Below are positions 7,183 through 16,572 of a DNA stretch of 64,000 nucleotides, in pieces (position 1 is the stretch's first letter; each line of letters opens with the position of its first letter). The stretch is from positions 136,474 to 200,473 of the forward strand of contig JAKJDF010000007.1 in assembly GCA_022706085.1 (NCBI GenBank), read 5' to 3'. This DNA comes from Candidatus Latescibacterota bacterium. Its GTDB lineage: Bacteria; Latescibacterota; MWCZ01. The position numbers and the translations under genes were made by a program. Under the pieces are notes generated by a model that was not told where the DNA came from, did no database searches, and saw nothing but the letters and a program-made list of their open reading frames with translations.

Positions 7183-10100
7183 TCAGCGTCCTCCGAGCAG
7201 TTCGAGCTGACGCCGTGCACGGGTGCCGAGACTATCCGAGGGATGGGTGTTCAGCACCTCGCGGTACGAATCGCGCGCCGCCGCCCGGTTCCCCATTTCG
7301 CGGTAACAGTCGGCGATGCGTATTTGTGCGCGTGCCACCCAGTCGGGGAAGCTGGAGTAAATGAGCTTGACGCGCATGTAGGCGAGGCGCGCGTCCTCAA
7401 ATTTTCGCTGGGCAAACGCGATCTCGCCGAGAATGAACTGCGCCCGTGCGGCGCTTTCGTCTGACCGTGACACGAGCACGGAATCGGCGAGTCGGCGAGC
7501 CTGATCGTATCCTCCTCGCTTCAGCATCAATTCTGCCAGCGAGAGGGAAGCCTGCGCCCCGGCGGCGGAGGCGGGTCCGGCCTGCGCTGCGGCGCGGTAC
7601 GCCTGTTCCGCTGCGGCCTCATTGCCGAGATCTCTCTGGGCATCACCGAGTTTGGCCAGCACGGCCAACCGCTTGGAGCTGTTCGGGAAGCGGCGTCCGT
7701 ACTCCTGGTAGCTCGACACCGCCGCCTGCAGGGCGCCGGCTTCGCGCTGCAGGTCGCCAATCCGTTCCAGGGCGTCCGGAGCGAGGGGATTGTCAGGTTC
7801 CAGAGAGACCACACGGAATCGAGCGATCGCCTGATCGCGTCTTCCCAACTGCGCCAGCGCACTGGCTTCCCAGAAGACCGGCGAGGTCGGCAGTGGCACG
7901 CCTTCGAACTCGTCGGCGATTCTCCGATAGGTCTGCGCCGCATCTTCATACCTGCCCGCGGAGTAGAACCAGTCGGCGCGCTTCATGAGAAGGCTGGCGG
8001 AGGCGGGTTTCCGGGGATTGGCCTGGATAAACCGTTCCGTGCGCTCGATTGCCTCGTCGATCTTTCCCTGGCGCAGGTAGGAATCCCACAGCCCCGTGAC
8101 GGCGCCCTGCACCTGCTCAGAGTTCGGCCAGCGACGCAAGACGTCGTCGTACGCGGTGATCGCGTCGCTGAAGCGCCCGCTGTTGTAGTAGGCGTCGCCG
8201 AGGCCCAGTTGTGCCTCCGGGGCCTTCTCGCTCGACGGGTAGTGAAGCACGAGGTGGCGGTAAGCGTCGATCGCACCCGCATAGTCATCCATGCGCAGCC
8301 GCGACCATCCGATCATGTACCAGGCATCATCGGCAAGATCCGACTCGGCAAATCTCCGGGTCACCCGTTCGTACAGAGGGATGGCCTCCCGGAGACGTCC
8401 GGTCTGGAAAAGGCTCTGTGCGGCGTAATAGACCGCTCTCGGGTCCGAATTATTGATCTCGCTCGCTTCACGATAGGCCGCAAGAGCGCGGGTGAAGTTC
8501 GCCTGGTTGTAGTAGGAGTCGCCTATGCGCACCGCGGCGTCAGACTTGATTTGAGGATCCGTTGCGAGCGTTTTCGCGCGTTCGAAGGCTCGCGCGGCTT
8601 TTGCCCAGTCGCGGGTTTTGAACGCGCACCATCCGAGACCGTAGTACGCCTGCCCGACAAGGGCACTTTGAGCATAGCGATCAATCACGAGCTGGTAATT
8701 CGCCGCGGCGCCGGCGTAATCGCCCAGGGCGTACCGTGATTCGGCGATAAGGAAGTATGCGTCCGGGACGAGGGCATGTGAAGTCCAACGGCGTACCACC
8801 TGCGTGAGATCGTCAATGGCAAGCTGATACCGTCCCTGTTTGAAACGGGTGGAACCGCGCTGGAAAAAGGCGTTCGGGAGCAGTGAATGGGTCGGGTACG
8901 ACCCGATGAACCGCGAGTAATAGACTTCCGCGCTGTCGGAGGCGCCTCGAGCCAGGGCTATTTCGCCCATCATGTACGTTGCCTGTGGACGAAGGTCGCT
9001 TCCGGGATAGTCGTACGTGATCTTGCGGAACGACCGTTCGGCTTCCTCGTATGCCATACGGTTGTACGCGAGCACGCCGAGTTCATAGAGGGCGTCGTCC
9101 GCGACATCAGAAGACGGATAACGCGTTGCCACGAGGGCGAAAATCCGTTCTGCCTCGGAGCGGTTGCCCAGGTCTTTCAGTACGATCGCTCTGCGAAACT
9201 CCGCGTTGGGAACGATCGCTGACTCTGGGAATTTCGATGTGACTTCCGCAAATGCCCGCTGCGCCTCCTGAAGGTTCCGTTCGTCCACGTACGTGAGGCC
9301 GATGGCGTACTGGGAGTGCGGTGCAAGGGAGGTGGAGCGGTATTCTGACGTAATGGTCTGGTAATACGTCCTCGCGCGGGCAAACTGGCGCAGCGCGCGA
9401 TAGCTTTCGCCAAGGAGGTAGTTGGCGTTGGCGCGAAGCTGGGGATCCGAGAGCCGTGGAAGCGCCTGCGAGAGGGAGCTGACGGCCTCCTGATATCGTT
9501 TCTGCTGATACAGGCACTCCCCGAGTTTGAACCTGGCTTGCGATGCCAGCGCGCTTGAGGGATCGTTCTGGAGCATTCGCTGGTACGCGGAGATTGCTTC
9601 TTCGTAGTTTCCCTGTTTCTGACGCACCCATCCGAGGCTGTAGAGCGCGTGAGCAACGACTTTCCCGCTGCCCTGCGCAGCCTGTTCGTAACTGCGCGCC
9701 GCCGCTTCAAGCTGCCCGAGTTCAAAGCGCGCTTCGCCCAAAAACATCTCTGCTTCGTAGCGGAGATTGGATGACGGGTACGCCAGTAACAACCGGCTGA
9801 ACGCGTCGGCAGCCTGCTGGTACCGCGCAAGGCGGAAAAGGCACTGGCCAATCCTGAACAGCGCATCGTCGTCGTGAGGAGATGCGCCGAACTCAATGCG
9901 GAAGCGTTCGAACTGCTCAAGCGCGGTGGCGTATCGCCCGCGATTGAAGTCGCAATCTGCGAGCATGAACCGGACATCCGCCCGGCGTGGACTGGCGGGG
10001 TATCGCGTCAGAAAGTCGCGCAACTGCCGTTCGGCGAGGTCGTAATCGCCCTGGTCATACAGGCGGCGCGCGAAGGTGTAGTCGTCGGCTTCTCTCCTGC

Positions 10101-10194
10101 TGACCGGCGTCTGCGCGAACAACGCAGGCCCGGGAAGCGAGAGCGCGATGATGACGAACACCAGACGGGAAATCGGGGCAGGAAGGCGAGGCAT
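7183..10194 (-). CDS. Large periplasmic tetratricopeptide-repeat protein (1003 residues)
   Basis: A signal peptide (about 1-27, ending ALFAQ) is followed by TPR-type helix pairs over nearly the whole length, recognisable by repeated patterns such as A.Y.LG...Y..G.Y..A...F.......P.S. I estimate more than twenty repeats. Its N-terminal third resembles YbgF/CpoB and BamD-type TPR modules, which scaffold envelope complexes. No catalytic domain is visible. It is the first gene of the seven-gene operon, 2 bases before the barrel gene, so it is likely a periplasmic scaffold for the barrel/ExbBD/TonB machinery. Its length is far beyond CpoB (about 260 residues), so it is not simply that protein. Start ATG 10194 is unambiguous. 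Confidence 0.85.
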   Translation of the reverse strand: MPRLPAPISRLVFVIIALSLPGPALFAQTPVSRREADDYTFARRLYDQGDYDLAERQLRDFLTRYPASPRRADVRFMLADCDFNRGRYATALEQFERFRIEFGASPHDDDALFRIGQCLFRLARYQQAADAFSRLLLAYPSSNLRYEAEMFLGEARFELGQLEAAARSYEQAAQGSGKVVAHALYSLGWVRQKQGNYEEAISAYQRMLQNDPSSALASQARFKLGECLYQQKRYQEAVSSLSQALPRLSDPQLRANANYLLGESYRALRQFARARTYYQTITSEYRSTSLAPHSQYAIGLTYVDERNLQEAQRAFAEVTSKFPESAIVPNAEFRRAIVLKDLGNRSEAERIFALVATRYPSSDVADDALYELGVLAYNRMAYEEAERSFRKITYDYPGSDLRPQATYMMGEIALARGASDSAEVYYSRFIGSYPTHSLLPNAFFQRGSTRFKQGRYQLAIDDLTQVVRRWTSHALVPDAYFLIAESRYALGDYAGAAANYQLVIDRYAQSALVGQAYYGLGWCAFKTRDWAKAARAFERAKTLATDPQIKSDAAVRIGDSYYNQANFTRALAAYREASEINNSDPRAVYYAAQSLFQTGRLREAIPLYERVTRRFAESDLADDAWYMIGWSRLRMDDYAGAIDAYRHLVLHYPSSEKAPEAQLGLGDAYYNSGRFSDAITAYDDVLRRWPNSEQVQGAVTGLWDSYLRQGKIDEAIERTERFIQANPRKPASASLLMKRADWFYSAGRYEDAAQTYRRIADEFEGVPLPTSPVFWEASALAQLGRRDQAIARFRVVSLEPDNPLAPDALERIGDLQREAGALQAAVSSYQEYGRRFPNSSKRLAVLAKLGDAQRDLGNEAAAEQAYRAAAQAGPASAAGAQASLSLAELMLKRGGYDQARRLADSVLVSRSDESAARAQFILGEIAFAQRKFEDARLAYMRVKLIYSSFPDWVARAQIRIADCYREMGNRAAARDSYREVLNTHPSDSLGTRARRQLELLGGR

Positions 10195-10205
10195 TTGCGG
10201 TCGGT

Positions 10206-10290
10206 TCGCTCCGTGTCCTGATCGCGGATAGGGACTAATGTGTTCAGCAATGATACGTCAGTTGCAAACTTCGGGCCAACTTGGGCAATT
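10206..10290 (-). promoter_or_regulatory. Weak promoter candidate for the TPR-TonB operon
   Basis: On the minus strand a TATCAT hexamer lies 18 bases after TTGGCC, a partial match to -10 and -35 boxes, upstream of the TPR gene. The match is poor and promoter rules for this lineage are unknown. The rest of the 281-base gap between this gene and nusB holds only the terminator at 10403-10432. Confidence 0.2.
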
Positions 10291-10402
10291 GCGTGCGACA
10301 TTTCCGTGGCGGATCCGAACGAAGATCGTACCCATACTCCGCCGGGGAAATCGAGCACACGCGAGTTCCGTCCAGAACGGCCGGGGCGGCACGACAACAA
10401 GA

Positions 10403-10432
10403 ACGTGCAATCTGCATACGCAGGTTGCACGT
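10403..10432 (-). terminator. Rho-independent-type terminator of the rib-nusB operon
   Basis: An 8-bp stem (ACGTGCAA pairing with TTGCACGT) encloses a second 4-bp stem (CTGC/GCAG, 4-base loop), separated by one mismatch. On the minus strand it is followed by TTCTTGTTGT. It lies about 44 bases after the nusB stop, in the right place to end the riboflavin operon before the TPR operon promoter. Confidence 0.65.
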
Positions 10433-10475
10433 CTTTGTTCCACGGCAGGTGGCGATCGCCACGTCCCGTGACGGG

Positions 10476-10925
10476 TCATCTGTCGGGCCGGGCGAGGGCG
10501 CCTGTTTCCCGGGCAATCCGATCGAGGACACCGTTCACGAACCCTGCGGCCTTGTCTCCGCAGAATTCCCGTGCCAGATTGACGGCTTCGCTCAGGACGG
10601 CTCTGGGGGGAACGTCTTTCAGATCCCATTCCGCCAGCGCGAGCCGGATGATCGCCTGTTCCACCCGCCCGACGCGTTCTATTTCCCAGTTTTCACAGGC
10701 GGATGCCGCCATGCGTTCAAATTCGGGCCGCTTCTCCTCCGCGCGACGGCACAGGAGAAGCGCCCGTTCGCGTGATTGCTCCGCGATGTTTTCCTCATCA
10801 CCCAGGTTCTGGACGATGTCGCTGACGTTGTCCCACGGCTGGCTCTGGAGCCAGTACAGGGTTTGCACCGCGATTTTGCGTGCCGCGTGGCGGCTTTCCC
10901 GCTTTACTCCGAGGTCGGTAGACAT
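10476..10925 (-). CDS. nusB: Transcription antitermination factor NusB
   Basis: A 149-residue protein of normal NusB size. It starts with the family pattern R.ARK.A.Q.LY ([17 protein letters not shown]), and its C-terminal half holds [14 protein letters not shown] and the conserved [27 protein letters not shown]. NusB binds boxA RNA together with NusE (S10) in rRNA antitermination. ATG 10925 lies inside the end of ribH, a 22-base overlap in another frame. Placement after ribH is common in bacteria, here as the last gene of the operon before the terminator at 10403-10432. Confidence 0.96.
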   Translation of the reverse strand: MSTDLGVKRESRHAARKIAVQTLYWLQSQPWDNVSDIVQNLGDEENIAEQSRERALLLCRRAEEKRPEFERMAASACENWEIERVGRVEQAIIRLALAEWDLKDVPPRAVLSEAVNLAREFCGDKAAGFVNGVLDRIARETGALARPDR

Positions 10926-11476
10926 GCGAACAGGCTTGCCATTTCGATTGCTGCGAGGGCCGCATCGGCGCCTTTATTTCCCATTTTCGTGCCTGCGCGC
11001 TCAATTGCCTGCTCGACCGAGTCGGTAGTGAGAACGCCGAAGATCGTCGGAACGCCGGTTTCCAGACCCACCTGCGCGATCGCTTTTGCCGCTTCGTTGG
11101 CGACATAGTCGAAATGCGGCGTGGAGCCCCGGATAACGGCTCCGAGACAGATTATGGCGTTGTACGCGTTTGTTTTCGCCAAACGCCGCGCCGTGACACC
11201 GATTTCGAACGACCCCGGGACCCAGACGACGTCCACCTTGTCGAGGTCTCCGCCATGCCGCTTTATCGCGTCCAGGCATCCTGTGAGCAGGTGTTCGCTT
11301 ATGAACGCGTTAAAGCGGCTTACAACAATCCCGAACCGATGTCCTTCGGCGCTCAGTTGGCCTTCGTATGTCATGGTTCCGTCCTTCTCAGAAGGGGAAC
11401 AACTCTCGGTTGATTCGTCAGAGGATCCCAGTGATATGGGAGGCATTTCTTCGTTGGATTGGTTGTCGTCACTCAT
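10904..11476 (-). CDS. ribH: 6,7-dimethyl-8-ribityllumazine synthase
   Basis: Lumazine synthase condenses 5-amino-6-ribitylaminouracil with 3,4-dihydroxy-2-butanone 4-phosphate, the step before riboflavin synthase. Diagnostic segments are [24 protein letters not shown] (with the catalytic His) and [16 protein letters not shown] with the phosphate-site TKMGNKG. From ATG 11476 the product is 190 residues, about 34 longer than usual, because of a Ser/Glu-rich N-terminal extension. An internal ATG at 11374 (MTYEGQL) would give the classic length. I keep 11476 because it overlaps the ribBA stop by 8 bases, as expected for coupling, but the shorter form is possible. Confidence 0.95.
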   Translation of the reverse strand: MSDDNQSNEEMPPISLGSSDESTESCSPSEKDGTMTYEGQLSAEGHRFGIVVSRFNAFISEHLLTGCLDAIKRHGGDLDKVDVVWVPGSFEIGVTARRLAKTNAYNAIICLGAVIRGSTPHFDYVANEAAKAIAQVGLETGVPTIFGVLTTDSVEQAIERAGTKMGNKGADAALAAIEMASLFACLPTSE

Positions 11477-12698
11477 ATTCCAGCAAGTGTCCTAATTTGG
11501 TGCGCTTGGTGTGGAGATACCGCTCGTTATGAGGATTCGGCGGGATCAGTATCGGTATCATCTCAACCACATCAAGCCCGTATCCTTCAATGCCCGCCCT
11601 TTTCGCCGGATTGTTGGTCATCAGGCGTACACGTTGAATGCCCAGGTCGCGCAGAATCTGTGCGCCGATGCCGTAGTCCCTGACATCCGGCGGAAACCCC
11701 AAAAACTGATTTGCCTGCACGGTGTCGAGCCCGATTTCCTGCAGGCTGTACGCATGGAGCTTGTTTTCCAGACCGATACCGCGTCCCTCCTGTCGCATGT
11801 AAACGACCGCGCCTCTGCCTTCGGCTTCAATTTTGCGAAGGGCCCACGCGAGCTGGGCTCCGCAATCGCATCGGGCGCTGCCGAATACGTCCCCCGTGAG
11901 ACATTGAGAATGTACCCGCACAAGGACCGGGTCCTCCGTGCGGACGTCACCTTTCACAAGAGCGATATGGAATTCCTGGTCGAGCATGCTTTCGTAAAGG
12001 ATAAGCAAAAAATCGCCGTATTCCGTCGGCATCTGCACTTCTTCAACGCGGCGGATGAGGCATTCGCTTCGGCGGCGGTGTTCGATCAGGTCTTTGATCG
12101 TAACGATTTTCAGTCCCATGCGTTTTGCCATCAGGACGAGTTCTGGAACACGCGCCATTGTGCCGTCTTCATTCAGGATTTCGCAGATTACACCGGCCGG
12201 GGTGTGGCCGGCGAGGCGCGCGAGATCAACCGCAGCCTCGGTATGCCCTGCGCGGCGCAAGACGCCACCTTTTGCCGCGGCAAGAGGGAACACATGCCCG
12301 GGTTTGGCGAAATCCTGAGGTTTTGCGGCGGGATCGACGAACTTTCGAATGGTTGTCGCACGGTCACCCGCAGATATTCCGGTTGTTGTTCCGTGGACCG
12401 CATCAATGCTGACGGTGAAGGCGGTGCCGTGTGCCGCGGTGTTGTTGGGAGAGGGGACCATCAGTTCGAGGCCGAGCTGCTGTAAGCGGGATTGCTCGGC
12501 CGCGAGGCACACGAGCCCCCTGGCGTGCGTTACCATGAAATTGATTGCGTCCGGCGTTGCCATCTGCGCCGACATTACGAGGTCGCCTTCGTTCTCCCGG
12601 TCCTCGTCGTCCACTACAATGAGCATGCGGCCGGCACGCAATTCGTCCAGCGCTTCGCCAATTGTTGCAAAAGCCCCCGCTTCATCCACTGCTATCAT
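11469..12698 (-). CDS. ribBA: Bifunctional DHBP synthase / GTP cyclohydrolase II
   Basis: A 409-residue fusion. Residues 1-200 are 3,4-dihydroxy-2-butanone-4-phosphate synthase, with the acidic active-site loop [11 protein letters not shown] at 30-40, THARG, and [11 protein letters not shown] near 149-159. Residues about 205-409 are GTP cyclohydrolase II, with zinc ligands C266, C277 and C279 and the GRGIGL segment. It supplies both precursors for riboflavin: the four-carbon unit, and the pyrimidine made from GTP. ATG 12698 overlaps the ribE stop by 4 bases. All key residues I can check are present in both halves, so both activities are expected. Confidence 0.97.
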   Translation of the reverse strand: MIAVDEAGAFATIGEALDELRAGRMLIVVDDEDRENEGDLVMSAQMATPDAINFMVTHARGLVCLAAEQSRLQQLGLELMVPSPNNTAAHGTAFTVSIDAVHGTTTGISAGDRATTIRKFVDPAAKPQDFAKPGHVFPLAAAKGGVLRRAGHTEAAVDLARLAGHTPAGVICEILNEDGTMARVPELVLMAKRMGLKIVTIKDLIEHRRRSECLIRRVEEVQMPTEYGDFLLILYESMLDQEFHIALVKGDVRTEDPVLVRVHSQCLTGDVFGSARCDCGAQLAWALRKIEAEGRGAVVYMRQEGRGIGLENKLHAYSLQEIGLDTVQANQFLGFPPDVRDYGIGAQILRDLGIQRVRLMTNNPAKRAGIEGYGLDVVEMIPILIPPNPHNERYLHTKRTKLGHLLEYE

Positions 12699-13354
12699 GT
12701 GTCCATAAACCCCGCTTCGCGAAGAAGCGCCCCGACGTGCGTGTCGCTCGTTCTGCCTCCTGGAAATGCGCTTTCCAGCAGGCGGGAGACGTATTTCGCA
12801 AGAACATCAGTTTCGAGGTGCATTTCGTCGCCCGTCCGCCTGCCGCCCAGCGTTGTGTGTTCCAGAGTGAAGGGAATTACGGCCACCCCGAAGGACGCAT
12901 CATTCACCGACGTGACTGTCAGGCTCACCCCGTCGAGCGCCACGGATCCTTTCAGTGCGACCTGAGGGAGAAGACGGGGTGGCAACGAGCACCGGATTTC
13001 GATCGTATCCCCGAGGTTTTTTCGCTCAAGGAGCCGGACTACTCCGTCCACGTGCCCGAGAACCCAATGACCACCCAGCCGCGCCCCGACTTTGAGCGAC
13101 CGTTCGATGTTCACCCGCCTTCCAGTCCGCCACGAACCGATGGTGGTGAGACGAAGTGTTTCCGCGACTGAATCGAACGTGAACGTATCCGCGGTCCGAT
13201 CCGTAACAGTCTGGCATACACCTTCTACGGCGATGCTGTCCCCAAGGGCGACATCGTCCATCACTTCCCGGCAGGCGACTTCCGTGTGCTGAACGCCGCC
13301 GGACCGGATGACGCGGGTGACGGTTCCGACTGCTTCAACGATTCCGGTGAACAT
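12695..13354 (-). CDS. ribE: Riboflavin synthase, alpha subunit type
   Basis: A 219-residue protein starting [12 protein letters not shown], the classic start of riboflavin synthase, with two tandem lumazine-binding domains of about 90 residues each (the second around [17 protein letters not shown]). It dismutates two molecules of dimethylribityllumazine to riboflavin. The open frame extends 6 codons upstream, but ATG 13354 sits in a TGATG junction with the ribD stop and matches the family start, so I chose it. It ends in a 4-base overlap with ribBA. Confidence 0.96.
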   Translation of the reverse strand: MFTGIVEAVGTVTRVIRSGGVQHTEVACREVMDDVALGDSIAVEGVCQTVTDRTADTFTFDSVAETLRLTTIGSWRTGRRVNIERSLKVGARLGGHWVLGHVDGVVRLLERKNLGDTIEIRCSLPPRLLPQVALKGSVALDGVSLTVTSVNDASFGVAVIPFTLEHTTLGGRRTGDEMHLETDVLAKYVSRLLESAFPGGRTSDTHVGALLREAGFMDT

Positions 13355-14496
13355 CAGGGTTCCGCTCCGCAAAGGCCGGTAATACAGAGATCGTTCCCGA
13401 ATCGCTCGACCTCGACTTCACGCAGGCGTATGGCCTGATCGAGCGTCTCGATCCCCAGGTCACCGACGGCCGGTAGACCTTCGCCAAGGATGATGGGGGC
13501 GATGAATACTGTCAGGCGGTTCGCCGCGCCGGCTTTCAGGAAGCTCGTCAGAGTGCGCGAGCCCCCTTCCACAAATACGCTCTGGAACCGTAATGCCGTC
13601 AGAGCCTCAAGGACAGCTTCAATCTCGAGCACGTCGCCATGTGACCTGACCGGCACCGCCTGAACATCATTTCTTTCCCACGCGGCGATGCGTTGCGGAT
13701 CAGCCGATTCGGCACACAGGATCACGGTGTTTCCGGGCTCCACAAGTCGGGCAGTCGGCGAAAGGCGGAGATTCGGGTCCAGAACAACGTGGTACGGCTG
13801 ATGGCCTTCCACCATCCGGACCGTGAGCCGGGGATCGTCGGCCAGCGCAGTCCCGACGCCTATCAACACCGCATCGTGCCAGGAACGCAACCGGTGAGCG
13901 TGCGTGCGCGCTACCTCACCGGTGATCCACCGGGAATTGCCGGTCGATGTTGCCACGCGTCCGTCAAGGCTCTGCGCCCATTTGAGTGTCAACCAGGGTG
14001 TTCCGGTCGTTTTCCAGTGGAGGAAGTGTTCGTTCAGTCTGCGGGCTTCGCGCTCGCGCAGGCCCACCTGAACGTCGATACCGGCCTTTCGCAGCATTTC
14101 AATGCCACGACCGTTCACTCGCTCGTCCGGGTCGATGTGAGAACAGACCAGGCGTGTTATGCCCGCAGCGATGATCCGGTCCGTACACGGCGGAGTGCGC
14201 CCGTGATGGGAGCAAGGTTCGAGGTTGACGTACACCGTTGCACCCCGGGCGGCTTCGCCAGCTTCATCCAGGGCAACGACTTCCGCGTGTGCGAGGCCCG
14301 CCTGCCGATGGTACCCCCGGCCGATGATGGTGCCTTCCTTGACGACAACTGCGCCTACCATCGGATTCGGGGAGGTGTATCCTCGCCCCTTCGCCGCCAA
14401 CGCGAGGGCCTCGTCCATGAAGCGGGCTTCCTGGCGCTCTCGCAGACGCACGCCGCGAGAGCCGACTCGCGTAGCAGATCGGGATGAATTCATCAT
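13354..14496 (-). CDS. ribD: Bifunctional riboflavin deaminase / reductase
   Basis: About 380 residues. The N-terminal deaminase has the zinc motif HAEVVAL and PCSHHGRTPPC. The C-terminal reductase holds FVEGGSRTLTSFL near its end. It converts the GTP cyclohydrolase II product to 5-amino-6-ribitylaminouracil phosphate. The open frame reaches a TTG at 14556, but ATG-ATG at 14496/14493 is a better start. A third candidate, ATG 14418 (MDEALALAAKG), has an AGGAAG site but would begin inside the first helix of the family. It is the first gene of the rib operon, under the FMN riboswitch at 14663-14795. Confidence 0.95.
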   Translation of the reverse strand: MMNSSRSATRVGSRGVRLRERQEARFMDEALALAAKGRGYTSPNPMVGAVVVKEGTIIGRGYHRQAGLAHAEVVALDEAGEAARGATVYVNLEPCSHHGRTPPCTDRIIAAGITRLVCSHIDPDERVNGRGIEMLRKAGIDVQVGLREREARRLNEHFLHWKTTGTPWLTLKWAQSLDGRVATSTGNSRWITGEVARTHAHRLRSWHDAVLIGVGTALADDPRLTVRMVEGHQPYHVVLDPNLRLSPTARLVEPGNTVILCAESADPQRIAAWERNDVQAVPVRSHGDVLEIEAVLEALTALRFQSVFVEGGSRTLTSFLKAGAANRLTVFIAPIILGEGLPAVGDLGIETLDQAIRLREVEVERFGNDLCITGLCGAEP

Positions 14497-14631
14497 AAGT
14501 GCGGATTCCGTAAGGCGAACTCGCTTACCGGGCAACCGTATATTTTTACAGGCCAAGTGACGTGAAAACCAGTTTTGCGCACAGATTCGGGGGCAACACG
14601 GCGCTGAAGGACACCACAGGGGGGTATACCG

Positions 14632-14656
14632 GTGGCGGAAGCACGAGTACCGCCAC
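14632..14656 (-). promoter_or_regulatory. Hairpin in the FMN riboswitch expression platform
   Basis: A perfect 7-bp stem (GTGGCGG pairing with CCGCCAC) with an 11-base loop lies 7 bases downstream of the riboswitch aptamer and about 135 bases before the ribD start. No T-run follows, so it is not a textbook terminator. It may be part of the switching platform, or a Rho-dependent pause or stability element. Confidence 0.4.
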
Positions 14657-14662
14657 GTTCGT

Positions 14663-14795
14663 GTTCCCCTCCCATCCGGACTATTACCGTCGGCACCGGA
14701 ATCGAACCGGTTCGGACTGCCGTCAGCACGAATACTGCTCGACAGCTTTGCGGGCTTTCACCGCCGGTCAGGAATTGCGCCCTGCCCCGGAGAAC
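14663..14795 (-). ncRNA. FMN riboswitch (RFN element)
   Basis: On the minus strand the conserved blocks of the FMN aptamer appear in order: CGGGGCAGGG, TCCTGACCGGCGGTGAAAGC, CCGGTGCCGACGGTAAT and AGTCCGGATGGGAG. The outer P1 helix is formed by GTTCTCC (14789-14795) and GGGGAAC (14663-14669), with one G-U pair. Binding of FMN normally lowers expression of the genes that follow, here ribD-ribE-ribBA-ribH-nusB. It lies about 167 bases before ribD. Confidence 0.95.
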
Positions 14796-14820
14796 CTGTT
14801 ATAACGTGGTATAAAACGTA
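14796..14820. promoter_or_regulatory. AT-rich divergent promoter candidate
   Basis: The stretch between the riboswitch and the NFACT gene contains the near-palindrome TTATAACGTGGTATAA, giving a -10-like box on each strand: TATAAA on plus, TATAAC or TTATAC on minus. The minus boxes sit just before the riboswitch 5' end, as expected. No clear -35 boxes are seen. Confidence 0.35.
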
Positions 14821-14832
14821 CCGACTGCACAT

Positions 14833-16572
14833 GTGAGCGTCAACGTACGCATGATTGAAGCCGGGTTTGATCTGGTGTGGCTTTGCGGGATGAGCCGGGA
14901 GCTGGAAACGACCTTCGCCGGCCGCAAGGTTACTCTGTACCGCCATCGGACGCGGCCGGCATGCCTTCTTGACGCCGGAGGCGCCCGAGTCTGCGTCGCT
15001 GATCTTACCCCCGGTTCGAGCCGTATTCAGAGTGAATACCCGCCTGTGCGGGAAGAATGGCGGCAGTGGGGCGCCAGACGAACTGAAGGCTTTGCGGTTG
15101 AACGCGTCCGCGTGCGTGACGGAGACCGAGTAATCTCAATCCACCTCGTGTGGAGAAGCCGTATCGGAGATGAGGAACGAACCGAGCTGATCTGGGAATT
15201 TGGCGGGTTACGAACCAACGCAATTCTTGTTTCGTCGGAGGGAACGGTACTGGATGCACTGCGTCCGGTGAGCGAGCGGGTGAATCGAGTCCGGACGGTA
15301 TTGCCGGGAAGACCCTATGTGCCCCCGCCCGCCGGCGGGCGACAGCGTCTGGATGAACCGTGGATCTGGGAGACGCAAGGCGGCCCTCTCACGGTATTCG
15401 AATTCCTCGCCAAGGGGTTTCTCGCTTCAGGCGCGTTTCTCGCTGACGAGCTTCTGGCGCGGTGCGGCGTTGACGGCGCTTTGCCGGTGGCGCAATGCGG
15501 CCATGAAACGCGCGTACGCATCGAGTCGGAGTTCCGCCACCTGCTTGCGGACCCGTCGCCGCATCTTCTTCTTGACGAGAGCGGCGAACCGGTGGGTTAT
15601 TGCGGGTACTTCCCGACGCACGTGCCTCCGGAGCGGGTTGTGCCTGCCGGTTCTTTCTGCGAGGCGGCCACACGGACATGGCGTGCGCGCCAGAAGTCGC
15701 AACCGGACGGCGATTCGATTCCCGGCCAACTTGCTGAGTGGCGCGGAGAACTCAAAAAGCTCCTCCGCCAGAGGGATAACCTCCGCGGAGACGCGGCCCG
15801 CGCCGAACAGGCAGGCGAAATGCGCAGACTCGCTGATCTGATCATGGCGAATCTGAGTGACATTCCGGAGGGCACCGGAGAAGTTGTGCTCAAGGACTGG
15901 TTCCAGGATTCCGGCGCCACCGTTCGAGTCAGGCTGGATCCGACGCGCAATGCCGCCTTGCAGGCGGAGCAGTTGTACCGCCGGGCGAAACGGCTCCAGA
16001 ACGGTCTCCCGCTCATCACCGCCCGGTTGAGAAAAACCGAACTCGCGATAAACAGCCTGGAAAAACGAATTCGGGAAGCCGAAGACACGGCCGGCGGCTC
16101 GAATGGCCAGCGTGTGCGGAGACATCGGATGCAAGGGATGTCTGACGAAGGAGCGAGGAAGCAGCCCTTTCACGGGATTCGGCCGCGCCGGTACCGCACG
16201 CGGGACGGCGGATGGCTTGTTCTGGTCGGCAGAAATGACGACGAAAACGATGTGCTCTCGCTCAAAGTCGCCGCGCCGGATGACCTTTGGTTCCACGCGC
16301 AGGGATGCCCCGGGTCTCATGTGGTACTGAAAAAAGAAGGGCGCAAAGAACAACCGGGCAGACAAGCTATTGCCGAAGCGGCGGCTGTTGCCGCATATTG
16401 GAGCAAGGCCCGCGGCTCATCGAAAGTGGGGGTGAGCTATACGCTGGGGAAGTATGTCACGAAGCCGAGGGGCTCACCGCCCGGGACGGTCATGATCCGG
16501 CATGAGAAACTCATAACCGTTCCGCCGGCTTTGCTGCCGCTGGCGGACGAGGCGCAAGAAGCCACCCAATGA
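14833..16572 (+). CDS. rqcH: NFACT-family ribosome quality control protein (RqcH/Rqc2-type)
   Basis: 579 residues. The N-terminal NFACT-N domain carries a D98-R99 pair (DGDRVISIH) at the place where the B. subtilis RqcH D97/R98 pair contacts tRNA, and LRPVSERVNRVRTVLPGRPYVPP is the usual linker. A coiled-coil region spans about 290-420, and the C-terminal NFACT-R domain has the hallmark DLWFHA near residue 482. RqcH binds stalled 50S subunits with peptidyl-tRNA and adds alanine tails. GTG 14833 is the longest start; ATG 14851 (MIEAGFDL) is an alternative and would shift the numbering by 6. The stop overlaps the tamB-like start by 4 bases. Firmicute homologues were once annotated as fibronectin-binding proteins. 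Confidence 0.9.
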   Translation: MSVNVRMIEAGFDLVWLCGMSRELETTFAGRKVTLYRHRTRPACLLDAGGARVCVADLTPGSSRIQSEYPPVREEWRQWGARRTEGFAVERVRVRDGDRVISIHLVWRSRIGDEERTELIWEFGGLRTNAILVSSEGTVLDALRPVSERVNRVRTVLPGRPYVPPPAGGRQRLDEPWIWETQGGPLTVFEFLAKGFLASGAFLADELLARCGVDGALPVAQCGHETRVRIESEFRHLLADPSPHLLLDESGEPVGYCGYFPTHVPPERVVPAGSFCEAATRTWRARQKSQPDGDSIPGQLAEWRGELKKLLRQRDNLRGDAARAEQAGEMRRLADLIMANLSDIPEGTGEVVLKDWFQDSGATVRVRLDPTRNAALQAEQLYRRAKRLQNGLPLITARLRKTELAINSLEKRIREAEDTAGGSNGQRVRRHRMQGMSDEGARKQPFHGIRPRRYRTRDGGWLVLVGRNDDENDVLSLKVAAPDDLWFHAQGCPGSHVVLKKEGRKEQPGRQAIAEAAAVAAYWSKARGSSKVGVSYTLGKYVTKPRGSPPGTVMIRHEKLITVPPALLPLADEAQEATQ

